A DNA stretch of 64,000 bases from Hyphomicrobiales bacterium (lineage in GTDB: Bacteria; Pseudomonadota; Alphaproteobacteria; Rhizobiales; Rhizobiaceae), in NCBI GenBank assembly GCA_900471515.1, contig UCFC01000010.1, positions 1-64,000 of the forward strand, written 5' to 3'. Positions 1-8,778 of this stretch are shown here, one piece after another. The notes under the pieces were generated by a model, which saw only the letters and a list, made by a program, of their open reading frames with translations, searched no databases and was not told the DNA's origin. A program made the position numbers and the translations under genes. Within the stretch, counting starts at the first letter, position 1. Every line of letters begins with the position of its first letter.

Positions 1-272
1 GCATCGCCTGTGCTGAGCGCGGTTGCCAGGGGCTTGTGGATCATCAGCCGGGACTCGGCATGGTAAGCCGGCTTCAAGCCCGATATCAGCACGATGGAGG
101 CCGCCATCACAACCGCCATCACAGCCACGATCATCCCCATCCGCCGGCGCAGCAACCGCAAACCCGACGTCAGATCAAACTCTTCCGGCCTCACCTCCGC
201 CTGAAACCGGGGTTCATAGGGCATCGCCGGGAGCGATACGTTGCGATCTGGCGGAAAAGTTGAAATGGTCAT
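1..272 (-). CDS. Polysaccharide chain-length/export protein (Wzz/GumC/ExoP-like), N-terminal part only
   Basis: This is the first 90 or so residues of a gene that runs off the left edge of the window. The start ATG overlaps the stop of the upstream glycosyltransferase gene by four bases (ATGA), so the two are probably translationally coupled. An N-terminal cytoplasmic stretch of about 40 residues leads, through a basic run (LLRRRMG), into a strongly hydrophobic segment at about residues 45-65, followed by periplasmic-type sequence. That is the entry of a polysaccharide co-polymerase, an inner-membrane protein that sets chain length and links Wzy polymerisation to export. The position at the end of a glycosyltransferase operon supports the call. 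The C-terminal part, including any BY-kinase domain, lies outside the window. Confidence 0.75.
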   Translation of the reverse strand, partial: MTISTFPPDRNVSLPAMPYEPRFQAEVRPEEFDLTSGLRLLRRRMGMIVAVMAVVMAASIVLISGLKPAYHAESRLMIHKPLATALSTGD

Positions 273-1411
273 TGTGCGCTAACCCTTGCTTGAGGTTGCG
301 CGGAGATGGTTTCGTAGAGCTTTTCCATCGACCGCATATATGCCTTCATGCTGAAATAGTTGAGATAATGGGCGCGCGCCCCGGCCGAGAGGCGGCTGCG
401 GGCGTCTGGATCCGTAACCAGCTTCGCCAGGGCGGCGGCCAGGGCATCCTTGTCTCCGACAGGGACGAACACGCCGTTTTTCCCGTCTGAGATAACCTCC
501 TCGTGCGCTCCGACACGGGTGGTCACGACGGCAAGTCCGTGAGAGAGCCCTTCGAGCACGGCCATCGCCAGGCCCTCGGCATGCGAGGGCAAGGCGAGGA
601 TATCGGCACGTGCGCACAGCGCACGCGCTTCGTCGGCGCCAAGCCACCCCGGCATCTCCACCCGACCTGAAAGGCCCAGGTCTGCAGCCTGGCGGCGATA
701 GTCTTCCACAGGTCCGTCGCCTGCCAATACCGCCCGCCACCTTAGCTCCTTCATCAGCGGATGGCTGAGGGCGAGCAGCAGTTCCGGAACGCCCTTGCGT
801 TCGCTCAGGCGGCCAAGGAATACGATCAACGGCGGCTCGCCGGCACGAATGCTGTGCGGGCCGGGGTCGGGAACGCAATTGTGGGCGATGACGAGGCGGC
901 GCTCGTCCACGCCCAGACGTGTCGCGAGCGTCGCGCGATCCCGTTGGCCGAGCGCTACGACGCAATCAGCGCGCTGAAACATCCGGCGTATGAGCGATTG
1001 TTGCCGCGGCGAGCGTTCTGCAAAGTCGCCGGCATAGTCGTAGTCGTGCAGGTGCAAGATGTGAAAGCACCCGAGCCAGCGGGCAGCCTCGGTCAGGATC
1101 AGCTTTCGCGAGGTGCTGCCGCGGCCGGCGACGTGAATATGATGAATACGTGCGGGATCGAGGATTCGATCCTTCGCCATCGCAAGGATAGCGCCCAGCA
1201 GGCGCAGAGGGGACGTTGCCGCAGACCACCGTGGCCCTCTGGTGTCGGTGACGGCATGTTCTGCACCGCCTTCTTTCGCCGTGCCGACTATGTAACCGAC
1301 CAGCCTGCCAATGCCGCCGCCGTTCTCGCAGCCACCGGGAACGTAGTGACGGACGCTCGCCGTGCGGCGCATCGCCATATGATGACCATCCGTCGAGAGC
1401 TTCATCAACAT
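269..1411 (-). CDS. Glycosyltransferase family 4-like protein
   Basis: A 380-residue GT-B fold glycosyltransferase, the usual length for GT4. Visible marks are a FLGRLSERKG strand at the start of the C-terminal Rossmann domain, the sugar-nucleotide loop HAEGLAMAVLEGLSHGLAVV near residue 280 with the paired glutamates of the family's EX7E motif, and the G.NG.. VP..D segment that follows. The ATG at 1411 overlaps the stop of the upstream gene, with a GAGGTGG ribosome-binding site just before it; an in-frame ATG two codons later is an alternative. It should transfer a sugar from a nucleotide donor to the lipid-linked repeat unit on the cytoplasmic face. The sugar cannot be told from sequence. 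Confidence 0.85.
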   Translation of the reverse strand: MLMKLSTDGHHMAMRRTASVRHYVPGGCENGGGIGRLVGYIVGTAKEGGAEHAVTDTRGPRWSAATSPLRLLGAILAMAKDRILDPARIHHIHVAGRGSTSRKLILTEAARWLGCFHILHLHDYDYAGDFAERSPRQQSLIRRMFQRADCVVALGQRDRATLATRLGVDERRLVIAHNCVPDPGPHSIRAGEPPLIVFLGRLSERKGVPELLLALSHPLMKELRWRAVLAGDGPVEDYRRQAADLGLSGRVEMPGWLGADEARALCARADILALPSHAEGLAMAVLEGLSHGLAVVTTRVGAHEEVISDGKNGVFVPVGDKDALAAALAKLVTDPDARSRLSAGARAHYLNYFSMKAYMRSMEKLYETISAQPQARVSAQ

Positions 1412-2505
1412 GATCCGACCACCTCGCGATAGACGGCGGCCGCCCGGGCGCCGACCTGTTCGGGCGAATTCGGTCCCCTGGCCCATTCGAGCGCGTTGGC
1501 GCCGAGATTGTTTCTGAGTGCGTTGTCGTCGGCCAATGTCCGGATCGCCTTTGCGAGCGCTTCCGCATCGCCCGGCGGGACCACCATTCCCAATCCGTTG
1601 GGCTCGACGGTGGCTCGCAATTCGCCCACGTCGGTCACGATAACGGGTTTGCCGAATGCCGCCGCAAGGTTCAGCACGCCGCTCTGGGATGCTTCCGTAT
1701 AGGGAAGGACGACGATATCGGCGTCGAGGAAAAGCTGGGCGACCTCCTCGTCTTCGATGAAGCGGTTGCGGATATCGTAACGGCCGGCTTCCCCCATGAG
1801 GGACCGGAAGACCCAGGGATCGTCGCCACGACCGGCGACCGTAACGTGCAGGTTGGGGAGCGCATCCTTGAGCATCGCCTCGGCACGGATCAGGTGTTCC
1901 AGGCCCTTGTAAGCGAAAATCCGCCCAAAGAGCAGGACACGCACCGTCCCATCGCCGCCACGCCGCTTCATTTGCTGCCGTCGCGCGAGTTCCGCATAGC
2001 GATGAATGGCGGGATGCGACAGGACATGCACACAGTCGGGCGATTTCGAGTACCGGTCGAGGACCATCCGCTTCAGCCCCTCGCCATGCACGACGATATG
2101 TCCCGACTGCTTGACCATCAGTTCCGGAGCCCAGCCGGGAAGGGTGCGCGTGTCGGAATCGCCGGGATGCACTTCCACGTCGTGAACGGTGGTCACGAGC
2201 GGGATCGGGCGCCAGAAGGGTACGGCAAAATTCAACCACAATGTGGAGTTGCTCAGCAGGTGAATGAGGTTCGGCCGCTCGTGCCGGATCAGACGCGTGA
2301 GCTGGTGCAGGAACCACGGATTGGCAAGCGAACGGTGCCGGGGCCAGTCCAGAAGGTGAAGATCGACGGCCGGATCGAACCAGGAAGCAAGATGCGCATA
2401 GCGCCGGCGCGGCACGCCCAGGACGACCGGCATGTGGCGCGCGACGCCGCTCGCGAAGGATATTGTATAGTCCTCCAGTTCGGAAACCAGCAGCAGCGCT
2501 TTCAT
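1405..2505 (-). CDS. Glycosyltransferase (GT4-like, GT-B fold)
   Basis: A 366-residue protein starting MKALLLVSEL. The N-terminal half has the acceptor-domain look (PNLIHLLSNS, LVTTVHDVEVHPGD). The C-terminal half has the donor-domain strand VRVLLFGRIFAYKG near residue 200, then VLPYTEASQSGVLNLAAAFGKPVIVT, where the serine/glycine loop and the position of the second acidic residue differ from a classical EX7E motif. The start ATG overlaps the upstream GT2 stop by four bases (ATGA) and the gene itself overlaps the downstream GT4 gene, so all four minus-strand genes at this end form one tightly packed operon. A polysaccharide-assembly role is inferred from context. Confidence 0.82.
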   Translation of the reverse strand: MKALLLVSELEDYTISFASGVARHMPVVLGVPRRRYAHLASWFDPAVDLHLLDWPRHRSLANPWFLHQLTRLIRHERPNLIHLLSNSTLWLNFAVPFWRPIPLVTTVHDVEVHPGDSDTRTLPGWAPELMVKQSGHIVVHGEGLKRMVLDRYSKSPDCVHVLSHPAIHRYAELARRQQMKRRGGDGTVRVLLFGRIFAYKGLEHLIRAEAMLKDALPNLHVTVAGRGDDPWVFRSLMGEAGRYDIRNRFIEDEEVAQLFLDADIVVLPYTEASQSGVLNLAAAFGKPVIVTDVGELRATVEPNGLGMVVPPGDAEALAKAIRTLADDNALRNNLGANALEWARGPNSPEQVGARAAAVYREVVGSC

Positions 2506-3452
2506 TTCGCCGCCTCCGACAAGCCGATATCTCTGCCCGGGCGGGGGAGGTGGTAGGCGCTGCGCAACGCGTCGCGCGTCCGCCGCAGCAGGTTTGGTTC
2601 TCCGGAGAAAAACAGCCCTTCGACAGCGAGCTTGAGCCGGGTGCGCACATTGACGCCATCCAGCCCTGCCGCCGCCATCTGATAGGGGTAGTGATCCCTC
2701 AGGCTGAGCCTCGCCGGCAAGTCGTGGAACGAGAGGAACCGGTTCGTCGCCTCGACGCTGCGCTGCCAATGGGCCATCCGCCTTTTCAGCATCGAGGCGT
2801 CATCTGCTGGACGGTACCAGTTGTTGTTGTGGATCCGATAGAAGCCGAGCGTTTCCGGCAAGGCGGCAACGTCGCCCAGAAACGGATAGATTCCCGTGAG
2901 CCAGGCATCGGCGGATATGCGGAACTGTTCGGGAATCGGCCCGGCGGCATCCCACGCGCTGCGTCGTACGGAGATGGCTGACGTCATGGGGAAGGGCCAC
3001 CAGCCGGCCGAACGCGTCAATTGCGGCGACAGGTCTCCTGAACACAGGGTTCGGGGGATCGGCTTGAGGATCGGCGAGCCGTCGATCGAAATTGGCTGAA
3101 GTCGATGATAGGTAAGCGATACTTCGGGATGCGAGCGGAAGGTCTCAACCGTCGCCGACAGCTTGCCGGGCGCCCACCAGTCGTCGGCGTCCAGAAAACA
3201 GAGGATGCCGCCGCTGCTGGATTTCACAGCGGCGTTGATCGCGGCGGCCTGTCCCGAGTTCTCCTGAAAGATCACCTTCACCCGGTCGCCATAAGCTTCC
3301 AGAACGGAGCGCGACTCGTCGCTCGATCCATCGTCCACGACGATGATCTCGACATCGGCCGTCTCCTGGCTCAGGGCGCTGTCAATCGCGCGTCCGACGA
3401 AGCGGCCGTAATTGTAATTGTTGATAAGAACGCTGATGCCTGGTCGCTCCAT
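2502..3452 (-). CDS. Glycosyltransferase family 2 protein
   Basis: A 316-residue GT-A fold enzyme. The N-terminus ISVLINNYNYGRFVGRAIDS is followed by VEIIVVDDGSSDES, the first nucleotide-binding acidic cluster at about residues 35-46, and by FLDADDWW near residue 90, the DxD-type metal-binding site. FRISADAWLTGIYPF fits the acceptor-side ED/DxW region. It is the first gene of the minus-strand operon running to the left edge, so a promoter should lie in the gene-free stretch after 3452. Predicted cytoplasmic, acting on lipid-linked intermediates. Confidence 0.87.
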   Translation of the reverse strand: MERPGISVLINNYNYGRFVGRAIDSALSQETADVEIIVVDDGSSDESRSVLEAYGDRVKVIFQENSGQAAAINAAVKSSSGGILCFLDADDWWAPGKLSATVETFRSHPEVSLTYHRLQPISIDGSPILKPIPRTLCSGDLSPQLTRSAGWWPFPMTSAISVRRSAWDAAGPIPEQFRISADAWLTGIYPFLGDVAALPETLGFYRIHNNNWYRPADDASMLKRRMAHWQRSVEATNRFLSFHDLPARLSLRDHYPYQMAAAGLDGVNVRTRLKLAVEGLFFSGEPNLLRRTRDALRSAYHLPRPGRDIGLSEAAK

Positions 3453-4123
3453 GACACCCTCTCACGCGGCTTGCCGGATTGGACCGCAGCGCCGCGACGT
3501 GTTCCTTGGGACCTCGATGATGGCGGCGTGCAGGGCGCTCCCTTGCCCGGCCGGGATCCTGCATTGAACCGAAGAGGTCGCCGCCAACAATGCCGGGACG
3601 GGTGATGCTTCCGTCACACAATGTGCAGAACCAGGACCAGAACGCGAAACCATAGGAATCCCAACCCTCTAAGCATCAACTACGAACAATCAGCCTGCGC
3701 GGGAACCATGGCCTTGCGCTATCGGGATCTGCTGCCGAGCCATGTCCTTCGCGCCATGCATTCCTCTCCAAGCTACCGGTGAATGGACACACGTAACATC
3801 TGCTCTTATTGGCAATCCCTTAGGCCCTGACCGCCACCTTTTGGGGGAGGGAGCCGCAGAAGGCCTAAGGACGGAGCGGCTATGGGGGTATGGGCTCATG
3901 CTTTGGACGTAGATGCCGCGGTCACGGCGTTGGTGCGCTGCGGATGCGGGCGGATACCCGCGAGGCCGCCTGCGCTGTCACAAGCCATGTTGCTGCGTTT
4001 TCTGCACTGTCGCCGGTCCGCTTCGGGAGCGGGCCGAGGGGCGCAGTCCTGCGCACCGTTTCGATGGTGCGCAGTTGGTCTATCGTGTGCGCGAGGCCAG
4101 CCAGGGTCTGAAAGCGGGCGCGG
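3453..4123. other. Gene-free interval of about 670 bp with two inverted repeats
   Basis: No convincing gene is present: the open frames are short, unlike known proteins and lack ribosome-binding sites. It lies between two minus-strand genes and should hold the promoter of the glycosyltransferase operon. Two inverted repeats stand out: CCTTAGGCC (3818-3826) with GGCCTAAGG (3862-3870), and CTGCGCACC (4049-4057) with GGTGCGCAG (4066-4074). The second is close behind the dioxygenase gene and may end its transcript. Confidence 0.6.
4049..4074 (-). terminator. Candidate hairpin terminator behind the dioxygenase gene
   Basis: A perfect nine-base stem (CTGCGCACC / GGTGCGCAG) encloses an eight-base loop 50 bases downstream of the minus-strand dioxygenase stop. 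There is no clear T-run, so it could instead act as a 3'-end stabiliser. The call rests on position and stem only. Confidence 0.4.
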
Positions 4124-5029
4124 CTAGGCAGGCGCCCCGATAATCGGTGGAACAACCTTGTTGACCGCAAGCTGGGCCAGCACATCCGGGCTCAGCGTTC
4201 CCCGAACGCCGGGATGGCGGTGGCGACCTTCCTCGGCATAGGAATAGGTCTCCGCATCCGACGGGCCGAAAGTCATGAAGACGGCGACACGGTCAGGCGT
4301 TCCGGTGATCCGTCGAATGATCGATCGCGTCACGGTGAATGCCTTTTGAACGTCCAGGTGAAGCAGCGGCCCGATCCGTTCGAAAAATTTGCGCAGACTC
4401 CTGTCAACCAGGGTCGGCATCTGCCCTGCATGTTCGATGCGCACGTCGAAGATGATCGCATCGCCCGCCCGGACTCCAAGACCCCTTGCCGGCAGGCTCT
4501 GGACCAAGCCTTTCAGGTGAGATTTCGGCCGCACCTTCAATGTTGCGCTCGAGTTCTCGTCCTGGTCCTGCAGGTAGAACGCGATCTTGTAGACCTTGAA
4601 ATTCTCGTCCAAGAAAATGCTTCCATCGACGCAGCGCGGATGGTGCGGGACGTCGTTATGCCACGACGACGTCGTGTTGATCATCAGATCGCACTCGCCT
4701 GTCAGAACGACATCGAGCGGTTGGGTAATTTCCTTGAGACGGTTGAGGATCGTATCGGAAGTCATGAATCTTGCGACTTCGTCCACGACATACATGGCAT
4801 GAAGCTGGAATTTGCCGCCGTACAAATACTTGCCGCCGGATTTTAGATACTGTCTGGCAACCCGCCGCAATCTTTCCACCTGTTCAGGCGTCAGCACATC
4901 CCTGATGACAGTATAACCATTGGAGGTCAGATCGTTCTGCAGCTGGTTGGTCGTGCTGGGCGCCTCTGGAGGCCCGCTGGCCGGCCCCCACAATTCGTCT
5001 ATTGCATTCACCCCTGTTGAATTCACCAT
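4124..5029 (-). CDS. Phytanoyl-CoA dioxygenase (PhyH) family protein
   Basis: A 301-residue protein with the layout of the PhyH branch of Fe(II)/2-oxoglutarate dioxygenases. The iron-binding facial triad is visible as H124-x-D126 (SWHNDVP) and H200 (RIEHAGQ), and later arginines could bind 2-oxoglutarate. The family hydroxylates small metabolites, lipids or sugars; the substrate here is unknown. The ATG at 5029 is chosen over one ten codons upstream because GGAGAGAC lies just before it. It is transcribed away from the GT26 gene, sharing a 294-bp divergent promoter region. Being inside a polysaccharide locus suggests modification of a sugar or lipid carrier, but that is inference. Confidence 0.78.
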   Translation of the reverse strand: MVNSTGVNAIDELWGPASGPPEAPSTTNQLQNDLTSNGYTVIRDVLTPEQVERLRRVARQYLKSGGKYLYGGKFQLHAMYVVDEVARFMTSDTILNRLKEITQPLDVVLTGECDLMINTTSSWHNDVPHHPRCVDGSIFLDENFKVYKIAFYLQDQDENSSATLKVRPKSHLKGLVQSLPARGLGVRAGDAIIFDVRIEHAGQMPTLVDRSLRKFFERIGPLLHLDVQKAFTVTRSIIRRITGTPDRVAVFMTFGPSDAETYSYAEEGRHRHPGVRGTLSPDVLAQLAVNKVVPPIIGAPA

Positions 5030-5120
5030 TGTCTCTCTCCCCGGCTTTCTCGCGCTCAAACCTCCCCAGCTTTGGTCGCGCTAAAGCGACTGTCTTCCGC
5101 AGCTTCGCGAAGGTCAAACC

Positions 5121-5177
5121 GCTCTTTTCGGGGTAACGCTTATCAAAAAGAGCAATCGCGCCTACCCCGGGGATAGG
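5121..5177. promoter_or_regulatory. Inverted repeat and near-palindrome in the divergent promoter region
   Basis: Between the dioxygenase gene and the GT26 gene lie GCTCTTTT (5121-5128) facing AAAAGAGC (5146-5153), then a near-palindrome at 5161-5177 with CCTA-CCCCGGGG-A-TAGG symmetry. Both are placed where a regulator of the polysaccharide genes could bind. No known consensus is matched. Confidence 0.35.
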
Positions 5178-5323
5178 GCCTTACTTCCAATATTGTATCT
5201 ATTTCTATGAAGAACGCAGAAATGTGAAGTCTTTCTACGTCCAATAGCTGGAGCTGAAAGTATGGAGGCAGCGAGCCTGCCAGCATATTCTGGCGGCAGT
5301 TTCAGTTGGCAAAAGCGTAGATC

Positions 5324-6172
5324 ATGAGAAATTCACCAGCAGACAGAAACCAAACTTCAGTCCCTGATTCAAAGGATTCCCTGAAGTGGACGAATGTCCT
5401 TGGTGTTCGAGTTTCCGCAGTCAATCTCGAAAGCGCGACCGGACTTATCGAAAAGGCGATCGAAGACCGCAGGAAAGAATATGTGTGCGTTCGCGACGCA
5501 CACGGTGTCGTGCGGTGTCAGAAAGATCCCGAGCTTCGGTCCATCCATAACCGGGCGTTCCTGGTAACCCCGGACGGCATGCCGTTGGTCTGGGCGCTGA
5601 GACATGCCGGCTACGCGGAAAGCGACAGGGTCTACGGACCGGATCTCATGCTGTCCGTTTTCGATGCCGGCAGTTCCAAGGGTTTGCGCCACTTCCTTTA
5701 CGGCGCGACAGCCGAAACGCTCGGCCAGCTGCAGACGCGACTCCTGGCAAAATATCCGCAGGCGCGGATCGTCGGTTCCTATGCGCCGCCTTTTCGCCAG
5801 CTGTCCATGCAGGAGGAAACGGATATTGCCGACCGGCTCAACCGGTCGGGTGCCGACATCATCTGGGTTGGGTTGAGCAGTCCCAAACAGGAACTCTGGA
5901 TGGCGCGCATGCGCGAGCGCCTGGACGCGCCGATGCTCATCGGCGTCGGCGCTGCTTTCGACTTCCACGCCGGTCTCAAGCGGCAGGCTCCCAGGATCAT
6001 TCAAAGAAGCGGCTTCGAATGGGCGTTTCGCCTTCTCTGCGAGCCGCGACGGCTGTGGCGGCGCTATGCGCTGGTCGTGCCGACCTTCATCTCACTGACC
6101 GCCTTTCAGAGACTGGGCCTTCGAAAGTTTCCGATCGAGGACGCCGTCTCCGGGTCGGGACAAAGGCCGTAG
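5324..6172 (+). CDS. WecG/TagA/CpsF family glycosyltransferase (GT26)
   Basis: A 282-residue protein with the family's hallmarks: LVTPDGMPLVWALR near residue 85, YGPDLM near 105, HFLYGATAETLGQLQTRL near 125, and ADIIWVGLSSPKQELWMARMR near 180, closing with GVGAAFDFHAGLKRQAPRIIQRSGFEWAFRLLCEPRRLWRRY. Relatives add the second sugar, often N-acetylmannosamine(uronate) or glucose, to the undecaprenyl-PP-linked primer at the membrane surface. The C-terminal basic/aromatic stretch is the usual membrane-association region. The next gene starts 15 bases downstream. The donor sugar is not determinable. Confidence 0.88.
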   Translation: MRNSPADRNQTSVPDSKDSLKWTNVLGVRVSAVNLESATGLIEKAIEDRRKEYVCVRDAHGVVRCQKDPELRSIHNRAFLVTPDGMPLVWALRHAGYAESDRVYGPDLMLSVFDAGSSKGLRHFLYGATAETLGQLQTRLLAKYPQARIVGSYAPPFRQLSMQEETDIADRLNRSGADIIWVGLSSPKQELWMARMRERLDAPMLIGVGAAFDFHAGLKRQAPRIIQRSGFEWAFRLLCEPRRLWRRYALVVPTFISLTAFQRLGLRKFPIEDAVSGSGQRP

Positions 6173-6186
6173 AGGAGTAAAGCATC

Positions 6187-7680
6187 ATGTCCTCATTTGC
6201 GCCGTCAGCGATGACATCGGGTCCGTCGAAGGCATCTTCCACAAACGACATGGCGTCGCGAGCGATCCCGGCAGGGTCGGTGCCACCCATCGCAGCCAGG
6301 ACGGCGGATCGCATTGGCTCGACAGGGCTGAGTATGCCGGCCGCACTGCAGCGCCGGTTTCCGCGGTTTGCAACGTCGTCGCTTCTGGTTGCCGGCGACA
6401 TCGCGAGCTATCTGGTTGCCTATTTCGCCCTTCTGTCGTTCCTTCCAGAGGGCGCGGAGGGCAGGCTAGCGGAGCGCGCCTTCATCCTCACGGCACTGGC
6501 TGCGATCGTTCTTTATGCCTCGGCCGGCCTCTATCCCGGATATCGGCTGCACGACCACGAACATCTGCGCCGGCGCACGATAGCTGCCGTCAAGGTGGCC
6601 GTCCTGACGGTATTTGGAGCGATCATCCTGCCGGATGGCGAACGGCTGCTGCTTGCCATCATCGGCTTCCTCGGGCTCGGGCTGATCGTTCAGCCAATCG
6701 TGCATTGGCTTGCGAGAGGCCTGTGCTGGAAACTTGGCATCTGGGGAGAGCGCGCGGTGATCATAGGGGGGCGCAATCTTGCTCCCGCGCTCGTGGCGCA
6801 TTTCAAGCGCCACTGGCAGTATGGCATCAGGCCGGAATCTTTCTCCCCCGACACGTCGGAAGTATTGCCGGACGGTGGGCCATCCATTGCCCTGATCGCA
6901 GCTGATGCGGGTTCGCTTGCACCCGATCTGGCGGCCATGCGCCGGAAGTTTGCGGAAGTCATTCTCCTCTCCGACACGCCGAGCCTCAAGGTCAGCGGCC
7001 TGCGGCCGGCGGATGTCGGCGGAGAGATCGGTATTCGCCTCGCCACCGGCGGAAGTCCGGTGAATTCGGATCTGGTTCGCCGAGCCCTCGATCTTGCCAT
7101 CGCTATTCCTGCCGCGATTGTCGTCGCGCCCTTCATTGCGATTGCGGCCGCCGCGATCTACGTCATCGATCCGGGTCCTGTCTTCTTCCGGCATGCCAGG
7201 GAGGGACTGTCCGGCAAGCCGGTCTATGTGCTGAAACTGAGGACGATGTACCGGGATGCGGAGCAGCGTCTCGAAGCCTTGTTCCGGGAAAACCCGGCGA
7301 TGCGCGCCGAGTGGCTGGCCCATTTCAAGCTCAAGGACGATCCGCGCGTCCTGCCGGTCATTGGGCATCTCCTTCGCTCATCGAGCTTCGACGAGCTCCC
7401 GCAACTGGCGAACATCATTGCGGGCGAGATGGCCATCGTCGGACCGCGTCCGTTTCCGGAATATCACCTGCTGGCGATGGACGGCGAATTTCGCGACAAG
7501 CGCCGTTCCGTCACGCCGGGGCTCACGGGCCTTTGGCAGATATCCGAACGAAGCAATGCGGATATCGAGCTGCAGCAGCAGCTCGACGAGTTCTACATCG
7601 ACAATCGGTCCCTCTGGTTCGACTGCCAAATTCTTCTCAGCACGATCCCTGCGGTCTTCAAGCGCAGGGGAGCTTACTGA
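6187..7680 (+). CDS. Undecaprenyl-phosphate sugar-1-phosphate transferase (polyprenyl glycosylphosphotransferase)
   Basis: The 497-residue priming enzyme starts repeat-unit synthesis by moving a sugar-1-phosphate from a nucleotide sugar to undecaprenyl phosphate. About four hydrophobic segments lie between residues 55 and 180, then a soluble domain, a fifth hydrophobic segment near residue 305 (AIAIPAAIVVAPFIAIAAAA), and the catalytic bacterial sugar-transferase domain: VYVLKLRTM, SSFDELPQLANIIAGEMAIVGPRP and VTPGLTGLWQISERS. This is the WbaP/CpsE/PssA-like arrangement with an N-terminal CoA-binding-like region. GAGGAG lies nine bases before the ATG. Glucose is the commonest first sugar in long family members, but this is not proven here. 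Confidence 0.9.
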   Translation: MSSFAPSAMTSGPSKASSTNDMASRAIPAGSVPPIAARTADRIGSTGLSMPAALQRRFPRFATSSLLVAGDIASYLVAYFALLSFLPEGAEGRLAERAFILTALAAIVLYASAGLYPGYRLHDHEHLRRRTIAAVKVAVLTVFGAIILPDGERLLLAIIGFLGLGLIVQPIVHWLARGLCWKLGIWGERAVIIGGRNLAPALVAHFKRHWQYGIRPESFSPDTSEVLPDGGPSIALIAADAGSLAPDLAAMRRKFAEVILLSDTPSLKVSGLRPADVGGEIGIRLATGGSPVNSDLVRRALDLAIAIPAAIVVAPFIAIAAAAIYVIDPGPVFFRHAREGLSGKPVYVLKLRTMYRDAEQRLEALFRENPAMRAEWLAHFKLKDDPRVLPVIGHLLRSSSFDELPQLANIIAGEMAIVGPRPFPEYHLLAMDGEFRDKRRSVTPGLTGLWQISERSNADIELQQQLDEFYIDNRSLWFDCQILLSTIPAVFKRRGAY

Positions 7681-7725
7681 CCATCCTCGCTTCTGCGGGG
7701 CAACCATCAACAACGGAGCACACCA

Positions 7726-8778
7726 ATGCACGGACAAAAGCGAATTATGGTAACCGGCGGCACCGGATTTCTGGGATCATTCCTGTGCGAAAGGCTGTTG
7801 CGAGAAGGCAATGATGTCCTCGCGGTGGACAACTACTACACCGGCTCGCGCGACAACGTGCTGCATCTTCTCGACGACCCGCGCTTCGAGATCCTTCGCC
7901 ACGACATTACCTTCCCGCTCTATGTGGAAGTCGACGAGATCTACAATCTCGCCTGCCCGGCATCCCCGGTCCATTACCAAGTCGATCCCGTTCAGACGAT
8001 CAAGACCAATGTGCACGGCGCCATCAATATGCTTGGCCTTGCCAAACGCACCAAGGCGAAGATCTTCCAGGCCTCCACGAGCGAAGTCTACGGTGATCCG
8101 GCAGTCCATCCCCAGCCCGAGGAATATCGGGGCAGCGTCAACCCCATAGGGCCGCGGGCATGCTACGACGAAGGCAAGCGCTGTGCCGAAACATTGTTCT
8201 TCGACTACCATCGCCAATATGGCGTGGAAATCCGGGTGGCGCGCATCTTCAACACGTACGGGCCGCGCATGCAGACCAATGACGGTCGCGTCGTCTCCAA
8301 TTTCATCGTTCAGGCGCTTCAGAACGAGCCGATCACCATCTTCGGAAACGGAACGCAAACCCGCTCGTTCTGCTATGTGGACGATCTGATCGAGGGCTTC
8401 ATCCGCCTGATGGGCGCGCCTGCCGGCATCACCGGGCCGATCAATCTCGGCAACCCCGGAGAATTCCAGGTTCGCGAACTGGCCGAAATGGTCATCGAAA
8501 TGACCGGGTCGAAATCAAGCATCGTTTACAAGCCTCTGCCGATCGACGATCCGACGCAGCGCAAACCGGATATCAGCCGCGCAAAACAGGACCTCGGCTG
8601 GCAGCCGACAGTAAATCTGCGCGAAGGGCTGGAGAAAACCATCGCCTATTTCGAATGGAAGCTTTCTGGAGGAGCCAGGAGCATGCCTAGCGCGCGGTCC
8701 CAGCAAGCCGCTTATGCCCATCTGCCGACCCCGGCCGTCGGCCTTCCCGTCCAGGAAGCCGTATCGATCGGGCCGTGA
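7726..8778 (+). CDS. NAD-dependent epimerase/dehydratase, UDP-glucuronate decarboxylase type
   Basis: A 350-residue short-chain extended dehydrogenase. The Rossmann motif TGGTGFLGS is at residues 10-18 and the catalytic YDEGK tyrosine/lysine pair is near 147-151, with [10 protein letters not shown] before it. [24 protein letters not shown] and [12 protein letters not shown] are typical of UDP-xylose synthase (UXS), which oxidises and decarboxylates UDP-glucuronate to UDP-xylose. dTDP-glucose 4,6-dehydratase relatives are the main alternative. It would supply a pentose donor to the polysaccharide. The last bases overlap a GTG start for the next gene. Confidence 0.85.
   Translation: MHGQKRIMVTGGTGFLGSFLCERLLREGNDVLAVDNYYTGSRDNVLHLLDDPRFEILRHDITFPLYVEVDEIYNLACPASPVHYQVDPVQTIKTNVHGAINMLGLAKRTKAKIFQASTSEVYGDPAVHPQPEEYRGSVNPIGPRACYDEGKRCAETLFFDYHRQYGVEIRVARIFNTYGPRMQTNDGRVVSNFIVQALQNEPITIFGNGTQTRSFCYVDDLIEGFIRLMGAPAGITGPINLGNPGEFQVRELAEMVIEMTGSKSSIVYKPLPIDDPTQRKPDISRAKQDLGWQPTVNLREGLEKTIAYFEWKLSGGARSMPSARSQQAAYAHLPTPAVGLPVQEAVSIGP

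Noticed and set aside
3882..4143. Several overlapping 70-80 residue frames in the gene-free stretch
   Set aside because: All three frames stay open because of high GC; none has a ribosome-binding site or recognisable sequence.
6466..7368. 300-residue minus-strand frame inside the priming transferase gene
   Set aside because: It is a shadow of a gene with membrane segments and a complete sugar-transferase domain.
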